A DNA stretch of 64,000 bases from Mariniradius saccharolyticus AK6. Its GTDB lineage: Bacteria > Bacteroidota > Bacteroidia > Cytophagales > Cyclobacteriaceae. The DNA is taken from contig NZ_AMZY02000019.1 in the NCBI RefSeq assembly GCF_000330725.2, positions 62,001 to 126,000 on the forward strand, given 5' to 3'. A program made the position numbers and the translations under genes. Of the stretch, positions 44,486 through 52,910 are shown one piece after another. Within the stretch, counting starts at the first letter, position 1, and each line of letters begins with the position of its first letter. Below the pieces are notes generated by a model. The model ran no database searches. It saw only the letters and a list, made by a program, of their open reading frames with translations, and was not told the origin of the DNA.

Positions 44486-47400
44486 TTAGAATTTAACATT
44501 GAGGTTGAAACCTATCCCTCTTGTGGTTGGCAAGCCTGTTGCTTCCATACCGACAAGGTTGTCTGAGGTAAATCCAAAAGACTCAGGATCAATGTTGTCC
44601 ACCCATTTTTTCAACATCAAGACATTGTTGGCCACTAGGTTCAACCTGACGGCAGAAATTGGCCAATTTTCAGGAATGAACTTTGTGAAGTCATATCCCG
44701 CAGTCACCTGTCTCAATTTCCAGAATCCTGCATCATAAACTATCGGCTCGACAAGGCCCTGTGACCTTACGATTTCCCAATAGGGCTGAACAGGCGCAAC
44801 GACTGTATTGGGTTCACCCGCTTGATTGACACCTTCGCCAACGACGCCACCTTCACGGCCTTCCAAGGTCATTTTGTGCAATCCATGTCTCACGGCATTG
44901 AAGTTGGTGCCGGAAATCATTACACCTCCAAGTCTGAAATCAATGAGGAATGAAAAGCTGAATTGCTTGTAGTTGAACGAGTTTGTGAAACCACCGATCC
45001 ATCTTGGTAGGGCGCTTCCAAATTCAACCATGTCAAGCGTTCTCAAAGGAAGTCCATTGGCCCCAAAAATCACGCGACCTTGGTCGTCTCTTCTGTAACC
45101 AAATCCAGTCACCTGGCCCATTTCTTTACCTACGACCTGTCTGAGTTCGCCGTTGAAGACGTGGTTACCTACGGTGATTCTTTCACCCGGAGTGTCTGTC
45201 AGCAGGCTAAGTACCAGGGTTTTATTATATGCGACGTTGAAGGAGGATTCCCATGTGAAATCACCTTTCTCGATCGGCACACCGGTGATCAATGCTTCCA
45301 CACCTCTGTTGCGGCTACTTCCGCTGTTGATAGAGGTATTGATAAAGCCTGATGCATCGGAGATTTGCGCACTTACAATTTGGTCGTTGGTGATCTTATT
45401 GTAGGCTGCCAAGTCTACCGCCAATCGGCCTTGAAAGAGCTTCGCGTCAATACCTATTTCCGATTCTGCCACCCTCATTGGTCTGAGGTTCGGGTTAGGA
45501 AGGGTACTTCCGATTGGTTGTCCCACTGGCTGGCCGTTGAAAAGGTTGGCATTGATACCATAGAAGAGCACGTTGGAATATGGAGCGACATCTGAATCGC
45601 TACCTACTTCTGCATATGCCAACCTAAGCTTTCCGAAATTGAACCAAGAGTTGGTTCCGGTATTTTCTGTGAACACCCAGCTCGCTGACACGGATGGGTA
45701 AAGGATACTTCTGTTTTCAGGAGAAAGAGTGGAGAACCAGTCATTTCTAACAGTACCGTTGACAAACAGGTATTTTTTGTAGGATACTTCAGCAAAAGCG
45801 AAAAGAGAATTTACGCCCCGTTCGACGAAGTCATAAATCGGGTCTTTGGCGCGTCCGTTTTGTACGGTGTAGAGGTCTCTAATCACGAAATCGGTCACCT
45901 GTGTGCTTTGAAGTTCGGACGTCCTTTTCATGTAGTTGCCACCAACGTTTGCATCTACCGCCCAGTCTCCAAATTCTTTGTTGGCAGACAAAATGACGTC
46001 AGCATTCACTTCCCTGAACGTTCTTGCTTCTTGGGTCATAAGACCGTTGACAAATCCGGCGGGGGCTGGAGCACGGGAAGCCTGACCTGTTGGGAAGTTG
46101 TTCACCTTTTGTGTCCTTGACCAGTAGTCTTGGCCGACGCGTCCCTGAATGGAAAGCCAATCTGTGAAGCGGTAGATTGCGGTTAGGTTTCCAAATACCC
46201 TGTCACGCTTGATCTCGTTGAACTGACGGGCTAAGGTAAAATAGGGGTTGGTTCGGTTCCGGAACCTTGAGTAGACTGCTTCGTTGCCGTTTGCGTCAAA
46301 AGCATTGTCCCGCAACACGTCAAACGGCATGGAATTGGCCATGTTGTAGATCGCGGTGGGAATAGAGTTGTCCTGATCCGCTACGTTTGGCGGATTGTTG
46401 TTTCTCTCGATTGAATAGTTAATATTTCCACTAAATGTTAATTTTTTATGGAAGTCATGAGTGAACCCGAAGTTAAAGGTCTTTCTATTGTAGGTATTGT
46501 TTGGTACGATACCCTTGCTGTTAAGGTCGGCGAAAGAAAAACTCATGCCGCCCTTATCGTTGCTGGTTTGGAGCATGATTGTGTTGGTCGTGTTTTGACC
46601 ATTTCTGAAAAAAGTACTGATTCTGTCTCTAACCGGAACATAAGGTACTGTTACTCCGTCAAACAACACCTGTGTCATTCCAGGTTGGAACTTTTCTCCA
46701 AAAGACCACTGTCCAGATGTAGGGTTGGGCGTGGTAGGTCTCACGCCATTTTCACCTTGTCCGTATTCGTATTGGTAATCGGTAAAGTCCAGCGGCTGCT
46801 CGATTGTGTGGTTGATATTATAGGTGACTCCGATTCCCTTTGCAGTTCCTTTGTTTTTGGTGTTGATCATGATGACACCGTCTTTTGCCCTCGAGCCATA
46901 GAGGGCAGATGCTGCGGCACCTTTCAGCACGGTCATGCTTTCAATGTCATCTGGGTTGATACTGCTGAGACCATCGCCACCGTCGGACGTGACACCACCG
47001 CCGCCTCTTTGGCCAAATGAATTATCAGCTCCGAGGTTGCCTGGTCTAGAACCAAAGTTGGTATTGTCGATCGGAATACCGTTGACAACGATCAGTGGGT
47101 TATTCTGGCCTCCTATAGAAGACTGCCCCCTAATACGTACTTTGGAAGTTCCCGCAGGACCTGTTCCGAGTGAAGTGATATTTACCCCGGCTACTTTACC
47201 TTGCAAGGCATTGATGAAGTTTGGAGTCCGGTTGATGGTGACATCATCAGAGCCCACATTGGTAGCTGAGTAACCGATGCTTCTAGAAGACTTTTGGATA
47301 CCCAAAGCGGCGATAACCACTTCCTCAAGCGCTCTGGTTTCTTCCTGCATCACGACGTCAACCACCGTTCTGTTTCCGATCGCCACATTTTGGGATGCGA

Positions 47401-47971
47401 AACCTATGTAGGAAAACACCAAGGTCGAGCCCTCAGGAACTTTGATTTTGTACTTACCATCGATGTCGGTCACGGTCCCAAGCGTGGTGCCAAGGACGGA
47501 AATCGCTACACCAGGCAAAGTCTCACCTGCCGCGTTTTTCACAGTTCCGCTGACTTCAACATCCGCGCGATCGACACTGATATCGATCTTCTTTTCACCC
47601 ATATCAGGCGAAAGCGCCTTGACGCTAATTACGTTGTTTACTTGTTTGAAATGCAGGCTTTTTTTGCTTGCAATGTCCAAAAGGACATCCGCTACCGATC
47701 CACTTGTAGTGGAAAGTGCGAGGTTTGCATTGTCCCTGATGGATTTTTCGGTGTAAAAAAAGCTGTAATCTGTCTTTTCCTCGATGGCATTAAGGATCGT
47801 CTCCAGTTTTCCTTCTTTGATGTTGAGTTCGATGTAGACTTCATCAATGCTCTTTATCTGGACCAAATCGCCGTGTGCAAAGGTTGCACCGCATACAATC
47901 GTCATCAGCAGGGTTCCTAGTAAGGAGCCTCGCAGGACCATTTTCATTTTTTTTGGTAATGTTTGTAACAT
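44486..47971 (-). CDS. SusC/RagA TonB-dependent transporter with N-terminal STN signalling domain
   Basis: 1161 residues. Signal peptide (about 1-32), STN (secretin/TonB short N-terminal) domain about 45-120 (EGKLETILNAIEEKTDYSFF), CarboxypepD_reg-like domain about 135-215 (GTVKNAAGETLPGVAISVLG), plug domain (VAGVNITSLGTGPAGTSKVR) and a large beta-barrel. The STN domain lets it signal to the FecR protein encoded just upstream, which controls the ECF sigma factor. It is thus both importer and sensor for the locus. Confidence 0.96.
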   Translation of the reverse strand: MLQTLPKKMKMVLRGSLLGTLLMTIVCGATFAHGDLVQIKSIDEVYIELNIKEGKLETILNAIEEKTDYSFFYTEKSIRDNANLALSTTSGSVADVLLDIASKKSLHFKQVNNVISVKALSPDMGEKKIDISVDRADVEVSGTVKNAAGETLPGVAISVLGTTLGTVTDIDGKYKIKVPEGSTLVFSYIGFASQNVAIGNRTVVDVVMQEETRALEEVVIAALGIQKSSRSIGYSATNVGSDDVTINRTPNFINALQGKVAGVNITSLGTGPAGTSKVRIRGQSSIGGQNNPLIVVNGIPIDNTNFGSRPGNLGADNSFGQRGGGGVTSDGGDGLSSINPDDIESMTVLKGAAASALYGSRAKDGVIMINTKNKGTAKGIGVTYNINHTIEQPLDFTDYQYEYGQGENGVRPTTPNPTSGQWSFGEKFQPGMTQVLFDGVTVPYVPVRDRISTFFRNGQNTTNTIMLQTSNDKGGMSFSFADLNSKGIVPNNTYNRKTFNFGFTHDFHKKLTFSGNINYSIERNNNPPNVADQDNSIPTAIYNMANSMPFDVLRDNAFDANGNEAVYSRFRNRTNPYFTLARQFNEIKRDRVFGNLTAIYRFTDWLSIQGRVGQDYWSRTQKVNNFPTGQASRAPAPAGFVNGLMTQEARTFREVNADVILSANKEFGDWAVDANVGGNYMKRTSELQSTQVTDFVIRDLYTVQNGRAKDPIYDFVERGVNSLFAFAEVSYKKYLFVNGTVRNDWFSTLSPENRSILYPSVSASWVFTENTGTNSWFNFGKLRLAYAEVGSDSDVAPYSNVLFYGINANLFNGQPVGQPIGSTLPNPNLRPMRVAESEIGIDAKLFQGRLAVDLAAYNKITNDQIVSAQISDASGFINTSINSGSSRNRGVEALITGVPIEKGDFTWESSFNVAYNKTLVLSLLTDTPGERITVGNHVFNGELRQVVGKEMGQVTGFGYRRDDQGRVIFGANGLPLRTLDMVEFGSALPRWIGGFTNSFNYKQFSFSFLIDFRLGGVMISGTNFNAVRHGLHKMTLEGREGGVVGEGVNQAGEPNTVVAPVQPYWEIVRSQGLVEPIVYDAGFWKLRQVTAGYDFTKFIPENWPISAVRLNLVANNVLMLKKWVDNIDPESFGFTSDNLVGMEATGLPTTRGIGFNLNVKF

Positions 47972-48057
47972 GTTCAGATTGGGTTATTGTCAAACTATTA
48001 GTGTTCGAAGCCGGCCTGACCGTGGGCTGGTAGGTCGCTTTGTTGTGGTTTGTTCCG

Positions 48058-49116
48058 TTAGGAAGGTTTCTCTTGATGTTTCATAGGCTTGTTTGGATTA
48101 AAGTCCAGCATTACATTTTTCGCATTTATTTCATAAGTAAAGTCAACGGAATAGCTCAATGCCTCGAGGACGTTGCTCAGGTACTCGTTGGGGCCAAATG
48201 TCCCCGAACACCGATAAGTGGGCAGATTTGTCCTTGTAGGTACATCAAACTGGATTCCGTACCATCGCTCAAGTTCTGTCAAGACTTCGTTGAAAGGGAC
48301 TTTTTCGAAGTGCAGAATGCCGTCCTGCCAGCTAAGGGCTCCTTTCAAATCAACTTTTGATTTCAAGATTTCGGAGGTTTTTGGATCGAATCGAACGCCC
48401 TCCCCTGGGTCCATTACGATTGCGGGTGTCAATGGCAGATTGTCCTCGACTTTTACTTTTCCTGTAGCTAGGGTCACCTGTACCGGTGCTTCGGCACCAT
48501 AGGCTTTGATGTTGAAGCTTGTGCCTAGCGCGGTCGTAGTCAGGTCGTGGCTGACCACTGAAAAAGGATGTGCAGCATCTTTCACCACTTCAAAGAATGC
48601 TTCGCCTTCCAATTCAATCACCCTGTTGGTGCTGAAATCCTGTCCGTATTTGATCCTGCTGTCGGCGTTCAAGGTTACCCGCGAGCCATCAGGTAACACG
48701 ACGAGTTTCCTTTGTCCGGGCGCTGTCTCCTTTATGGAAGGGGCAATTGGTTCGACATGAGCAATCGGGGGTTCTGATGGAGTCGGGTTTAACGAGAAAA
48801 ATGCAAATCCAAAGGCAGTAAGCAGGACAAGAGATGCCGCTACTCCAAACCACACTATGAATAGTTTTTGCTTTTGGGGATGAAGAGTTGGATTGATCGT
48901 ATCTGGATCAACAAAACCACGGGTTTTGTTTAGGTTCTTTCTTTTTGGAGTTTGTATGTCGACTACTTGATTTTCTTCCTTCCAAACTTCTTCGATCATG
49001 GAACCCATTTGAGCCTCACCCTCGGCAGAGTTGATCCAATCCATCATGAATTTGGCATCTTCTCTGGAAAGTTTCCTTTCAAAAAACTTTCTTATATCCC
49101 TTTGGCTGTATTTCAT
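48058..49116 (-). CDS. FecR-family anti-sigma factor
   Basis: 352 residues. A cytoplasmic N-terminal sigma-binding part (about 1-85), one membrane helix (about 88-110, WFGVAASLVLLTAFGFAFF), then the periplasmic FecR domain (LVVLPDGSRVTLNADSRIKY, VIELEGEAFFEVVKDA) and a C-terminal STN-contacting domain (FNEVLTELERWYGIQFDVP). It should relay the signal from the SusC STN domain to the sigma factor. It sits between the two genes, 117 bases after the sigma gene and 86 before susC. Confidence 0.94.
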   Translation of the reverse strand: MKYSQRDIRKFFERKLSREDAKFMMDWINSAEGEAQMGSMIEEVWKEENQVVDIQTPKRKNLNKTRGFVDPDTINPTLHPQKQKLFIVWFGVAASLVLLTAFGFAFFSLNPTPSEPPIAHVEPIAPSIKETAPGQRKLVVLPDGSRVTLNADSRIKYGQDFSTNRVIELEGEAFFEVVKDAAHPFSVVSHDLTTTALGTSFNIKAYGAEAPVQVTLATGKVKVEDNLPLTPAIVMDPGEGVRFDPKTSEILKSKVDLKGALSWQDGILHFEKVPFNEVLTELERWYGIQFDVPTRTNLPTYRCSGTFGPNEYLSNVLEALSYSVDFTYEINAKNVMLDFNPNKPMKHQEKPS

Positions 49117-49233
49117 GGATTCCTGTTTCTATTATATAGCCACAGGTGGTTTGAATTACTTAGATCAGGATCAAAAAAAAATCGATTTTTTTTCTAATGA
49201 TGGCGTTTCAAGGGGTATTTATTGCTTAATGCA

Positions 49234-49836
49234 TTAGAAAATTTGGAAGAAGGTCACTATTACAATAGACTTGATTGTGAGGATATGTTCGCTGAGGAGC
49301 TTTTCCTTTAACCGTTTGGTTGCGGCATAAATATGGCTTTCCACCGTTCGTTTCGAAATCCCCAACCGGCTGGCGATGTCAACTGCACGCATATCCTCTG
49401 CGGTTTTCATCATAAAAACCTCTTTCTGGGCTTTGGGAAGTTTTTGGATTAAGGAAAACGAGAACTGCTCCATTTCGGAAAATTCCAGTTCATTCTCCGT
49501 TTCGCGCGTCTCCTCCTGGAACATTTTGAGCGAATATTTTTCGTAGGCTACTTTCCGCGCTTTTGCCTGTGCTTTTTTGATCATCATAGATTTGAGGATC
49601 GTAAGCAGGTAGGCATTGAAAGACAAATCAGCTTTGAGTTGGGCGCGGTTTTTCCAAATCACCAAAAAAACCTCTTGCTGCAATTCCTCGGCATCCTCTT
49701 GGGCAAGGCCCATTTTCTTTGCTGTATTGAGGATTTTAGGGGCAAAAAAATCAAATAACAAGCTGAATGACCTTTCGCATCCTTCGCTGAGTTGCAGCAC
49801 GAGAGTAGAGATGTCTGATGGCTTGATTGGATTCAT
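49234..49836 (-). CDS. ECF RNA polymerase sigma factor
   Basis: 200 residues with sigma region 2 (DAEELQQEVFLVIWKNR) and region 4 helix-turn-helix (MRAVDIASRLGISKRTVESH, IYAATKRLKEK). I chose the ATG at 49836 (MNPIKPSDIS); a longer reading adds 35 residues without homology to the family. It heads the FecR-SusC-SusD-enzyme locus and is expected to switch it on when the SusC ligand is present. Confidence 0.93.
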   Translation of the reverse strand: MNPIKPSDISTLVLQLSEGCERSFSLLFDFFAPKILNTAKKMGLAQEDAEELQQEVFLVIWKNRAQLKADLSFNAYLLTILKSMMIKKAQAKARKVAYEKYSLKMFQEETRETENELEFSEMEQFSFSLIQKLPKAQKEVFMMKTAEDMRAVDIASRLGISKRTVESHIYAATKRLKEKLLSEHILTIKSIVIVTFFQIF

Positions 49837-50020
49837 TGTATAGGTTTGATTTTGTGATTTCGTGAACCAAAACCAATGTTGGCAAAGAGCCGATACATTG
49901 AAATTTTCTTTGGCCGCAAAAGCAAACCTTAATATATGCATCTTTTATTCAGATTGCAATCGTTTGCAATCGATTATATTTTTCTCTTTTTGTAAGTGAA
50001 TCAATATGGCTTACCAGCGG

Positions 50021-50052
50021 AAAAGAAAAAAGGTGGACTCCTGATCCACCTT
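50021..50052 (-). terminator. Terminator after rlmD/small-gene operon
   Basis: AAGGTGGA (50030-50037) and TCCACCTT (50045-50052) with an A-rich plus-strand flank that reads as T's on the minus strand. It follows the stop of the 125-residue protein by 22 bases. Confidence 0.82.
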
Positions 50053-50074
50053 GGTATTGATGAAGTTTAAATTT

Positions 50075-50452
50075 TTAATCCTCAGGATAGGGAATGTACA
50101 CGAAACTGGTAAAAACCCCATCCATTACAAATAGGCAACAAAACTCATCTGGGTTTTTGTAGGCCTTTTGGAAATCCTCTAAAAGCTCATCCGCGATGAG
50201 CTTCCGCTGTACAAACTCATCCACGTAGGTGATGTAATAGTTCCAATCGAGGTTTTTGTCCTCTTTTCCCAAAAGCAATTGCCCTATGGGCTGGATTTCT
50301 TTTGAAATCGGGAAGATTGGGAAATCGGAAAATTTCCTGCTGCGTACTTGGTAGGAAGCTTCCTTCAGTATATCGGAAATCTTCACAAAATCCTTGGTAA
50401 TGGTACCGAGGTACTTCCCGCTCAGTTCGGGATCGTTGAAATCTGAAATCAT
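50075..50452 (-). CDS. Conserved small protein coupled to rlmD, function unknown
   Basis: 125 residues, soluble, acidic at the C-terminus (YIPYPED). No named family is recognised. Its ATG overlaps the rlmD stop codon (ATGA at 50449-50452), which implies coupled translation. The central WNYYITYVDEFVQRKLIADE and FCCLFVMDGVFTSFVYIPY look like a compact alpha/beta fold. A role next to rRNA modification is only positional. Confidence 0.75.
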   Translation of the reverse strand: MISDFNDPELSGKYLGTITKDFVKISDILKEASYQVRSRKFSDFPIFPISKEIQPIGQLLLGKEDKNLDWNYYITYVDEFVQRKLIADELLEDFQKAYKNPDEFCCLFVMDGVFTSFVYIPYPED

Positions 50453-51855
50453 GGTTTGAGTCTTAGGCGTACAACGTTTTCGACATGATAGGTCTGTGGA
50501 AACATGTCCACGGGCTGTATTTTTTCCACTTGGTATTTTTCTGCGAGCAAGGCAATATCCCGGGCCTGGGTCGCCGGGTTGCAGCTTACGTACACGATGA
50601 CCGGGGCAGCAAGTTGGAGTAGCATCTTGACGACGTCTTCGTGCATGCCGGCCCTTGGCGGATCGGTAATGACCACATGGGGTTTGGGGTGCTTGGAAGC
50701 GAATGCGGGTGTCAGGATATCCTTCATATCGCCCGCATAGAAGCGTGTATTATAAATATTGTTGATGTTGGAATTGAGCTTGGCGTCTTCGATGGCCGCT
50801 TCGACGTATTCGATGCCGATGACCTCTTTCGCTTGCTTGGCGACGAAGTTTGCAATCGTGCCCGTTCCTGTGTAAAGGTCGTACACAACTTCCTCGCCTG
50901 TCAGGCCCGCATATTCCCTTGCCACTTTGTACAGTTCATAAGCTTGCAGCGAGTTGGTCTGGTAAAAAGACTTAGGCCCGATCCTGAATTTCAGTCCTTC
51001 CATTTCTTCTTCGATGTAATCCTTCCCGGCATAGGTGACGATCTCTTGGTCGTGGAACGTCTCGTTTTTTTTGAGATTGATGATATAAAGGAGTGAGGTG
51101 AGGCTTGGGAATTTTTCATGCAGAAATGCCATCACCTTCTCGATGCCCTCCGGATCATCCTCCCCAAACTGCACAATCACCATGCTTTCCCCCGTGCTGG
51201 TCGTGCGGATAATCAGGTTGCGCAAAAGGCCGACTTGGTTTCGCAAGTCATAAAAGCTCAAGCCTTCATTTAGGGCAAACTCCTTGAGGCTGTTTCTTAC
51301 TTCATTTGACGGTTCGCTTTGCAGATAGCAGTGCTCGATGTCGATGATTTTGTCAAACATCTTGGGGATGTGAAAGCCAAGGGCATTCCTTTCAAACTCC
51401 TTTCCCGAGTTGATTTCCTCTCGCGTAAGCCATCGGCTATTGGAGAAAGTGAAGTCGAGCTTGTTGCGGTAGTATTGGGTTTGTGCCGAGCCGATGATGG
51501 GATTTACTTCGGGTATGGGCACTTTTCCGATCCTAGTAAACTGGTCCACGACCTGCTGGCGCTTGTAGTCCATTTGGAGATCGTAGTGGATGTGCTGCCA
51601 TTTGCAGCCGCCACAGATGCCGAAGTGACCGCAAAATGGCTCTACACGGTCTTTGGAATATTCATGGAAATGAATCGCCTCGCCTTCCATAAAGGAGCTT
51701 TTGCCACGGTTGATGCGCACATCCACGAGGTCGCCAGGAGCCGCGTTTTGTACAAAGACCACCTTGCCTTCGTGATGGGCCACGCATTTTCCTTCCGCCG
51801 CTATCCGCTCGATCCTCAGGTTGTGGATCACCTTGTTTTTCATCTTTCTCGACAT
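50449..51855 (-). CDS. rlmD: 23S rRNA (uracil-5-)-methyltransferase RlmD-like
   Basis: 468 residues. An N-terminal TRAM domain (about 8-60), a 4Fe-4S cluster ligand set (Cys75, Cys81 and Cys84 in FCGHFGICGGCKWQH, a later Cys in DIEHCYLQ), and a SAM-dependent methyltransferase domain (VYDLYTGTGTIANFVAK, ITDPPRAGMHEDV, catalytic Cys in VSCNPATQARD). It methylates a uracil at C5 in 23S rRNA (U1939 in E. coli numbering). Bacteroidota have several paralogues, so the exact base is inferred. A start at Met5 is also possible. Confidence 0.93.
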   Translation of the reverse strand: MSRKMKNKVIHNLRIERIAAEGKCVAHHEGKVVFVQNAAPGDLVDVRINRGKSSFMEGEAIHFHEYSKDRVEPFCGHFGICGGCKWQHIHYDLQMDYKRQQVVDQFTRIGKVPIPEVNPIIGSAQTQYYRNKLDFTFSNSRWLTREEINSGKEFERNALGFHIPKMFDKIIDIEHCYLQSEPSNEVRNSLKEFALNEGLSFYDLRNQVGLLRNLIIRTTSTGESMVIVQFGEDDPEGIEKVMAFLHEKFPSLTSLLYIINLKKNETFHDQEIVTYAGKDYIEEEMEGLKFRIGPKSFYQTNSLQAYELYKVAREYAGLTGEEVVYDLYTGTGTIANFVAKQAKEVIGIEYVEAAIEDAKLNSNINNIYNTRFYAGDMKDILTPAFASKHPKPHVVITDPPRAGMHEDVVKMLLQLAAPVIVYVSCNPATQARDIALLAEKYQVEKIQPVDMFPQTYHVENVVRLRLKP

Positions 51856-52088
51856 GGCCGCAAAAATAGGTAAAAAGGGGGAATGGGGATGCCTATTTGG
51901 GAGGTAAGGTGTAGGTTTTGAATGATGCAGATGGTCGTGAATATTTTTCCCACCTAAAAATGAAGATGTCTGACTCCCACAATCAAATCGACGATCATTT
52001 GGCTTTTACCATTATGAGGCGTAAATCCTCAAATTTTCACCCTTTCTTTCCCCCTCAACTTCTATCTTTACCTGCAAACTTGCATTTC

Positions 52089-52901
52089 ATGAAATTCAAA
52101 AATAAAGTCGTCCTTATCACCGGCGCCACTTCGGGCATCGGGGAAGCCTGCGCTTTTGCCTTTGGCAAAGAGGGTGCGAAGATCCTCATTACCGGCCGTA
52201 ACCAAGCCAAATTGGATGATTCGCTCCTCAAACTCCAACAAGCAGGGATCGACGCGGTCGGCATTTTGGCGGACGCAGGTTCGGAGGAAGACAACAAGAG
52301 AATGGCCGAAGCGGCAATCAAGCATTTTGGAAAAATCGATATCCTGATCAACAATGCGGGTATTTCCATGCGGGCCCTCTTTGAGGACCTGGATTTGGAT
52401 GTGTTTCGCAAGGTCATGGACACCAACTTCTGGGGAACGGTTTATGCAACCAAATTCTGCCTTCCCGAGATCATCAAAAACAAGGGCTCCATTATCGGCA
52501 TTTCCTCCATTAATGGCTATCGCGGTACGCCCGCCCGAACAGCTTACACAGCAAGCAAATACGCCATGAACGGTTTCTTCGAATCCCTCCGCACCGAGGT
52601 GATGAAGCGTGGGGTGCACCTCTTGGTGGTCGCACCGGGATTTACAGCTTCGAATATCCGCAACAGCGCCCTCACCGCCGACGGGTCGGTCCAGGGAGAA
52701 TCCCCGCGCGATGAGCAGAAAATGATGACTTCCGAGGAAGTGGCCGACGCGATAGTCACGGCAACCCTCAAGCGCAAACGTGACCTGGTTCTTACCCGAC
52801 AAGGCAAACTCGCCGTTTTCCTCAACAAATGGATGCCAGGAATCATGGATGGCATCGCGTACAACCACATGGCCAAGGAAAAGGATTCGCCTTTCAAGTA
52901 A
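52089..52901 (+). CDS. Short-chain dehydrogenase/reductase (SDR)
   Basis: 270 residues. The NAD(P) loop TGATSGIGEA, the NNAG motif (INNAGISM), a catalytic Ser region GISSINGYRGTPARTAYTAS and YxxxK (YTASKYAMNG) mark a classical SDR. The substrate is unknown. I chose the ATG at 52089, just after a TATCTTTAC minus-7-like element; an open frame reaches back to 51918 without homology. The helicase gene starts nine bases after its stop, so the two are probably one transcript. Confidence 0.92.
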   Translation: MKFKNKVVLITGATSGIGEACAFAFGKEGAKILITGRNQAKLDDSLLKLQQAGIDAVGILADAGSEEDNKRMAEAAIKHFGKIDILINNAGISMRALFEDLDLDVFRKVMDTNFWGTVYATKFCLPEIIKNKGSIIGISSINGYRGTPARTAYTASKYAMNGFFESLRTEVMKRGVHLLVVAPGFTASNIRNSALTADGSVQGESPRDEQKMMTSEEVADAIVTATLKRKRDLVLTRQGKLAVFLNKWMPGIMDGIAYNHMAKEKDSPFK

Positions 52902-52910
52902 CCTGCAACA

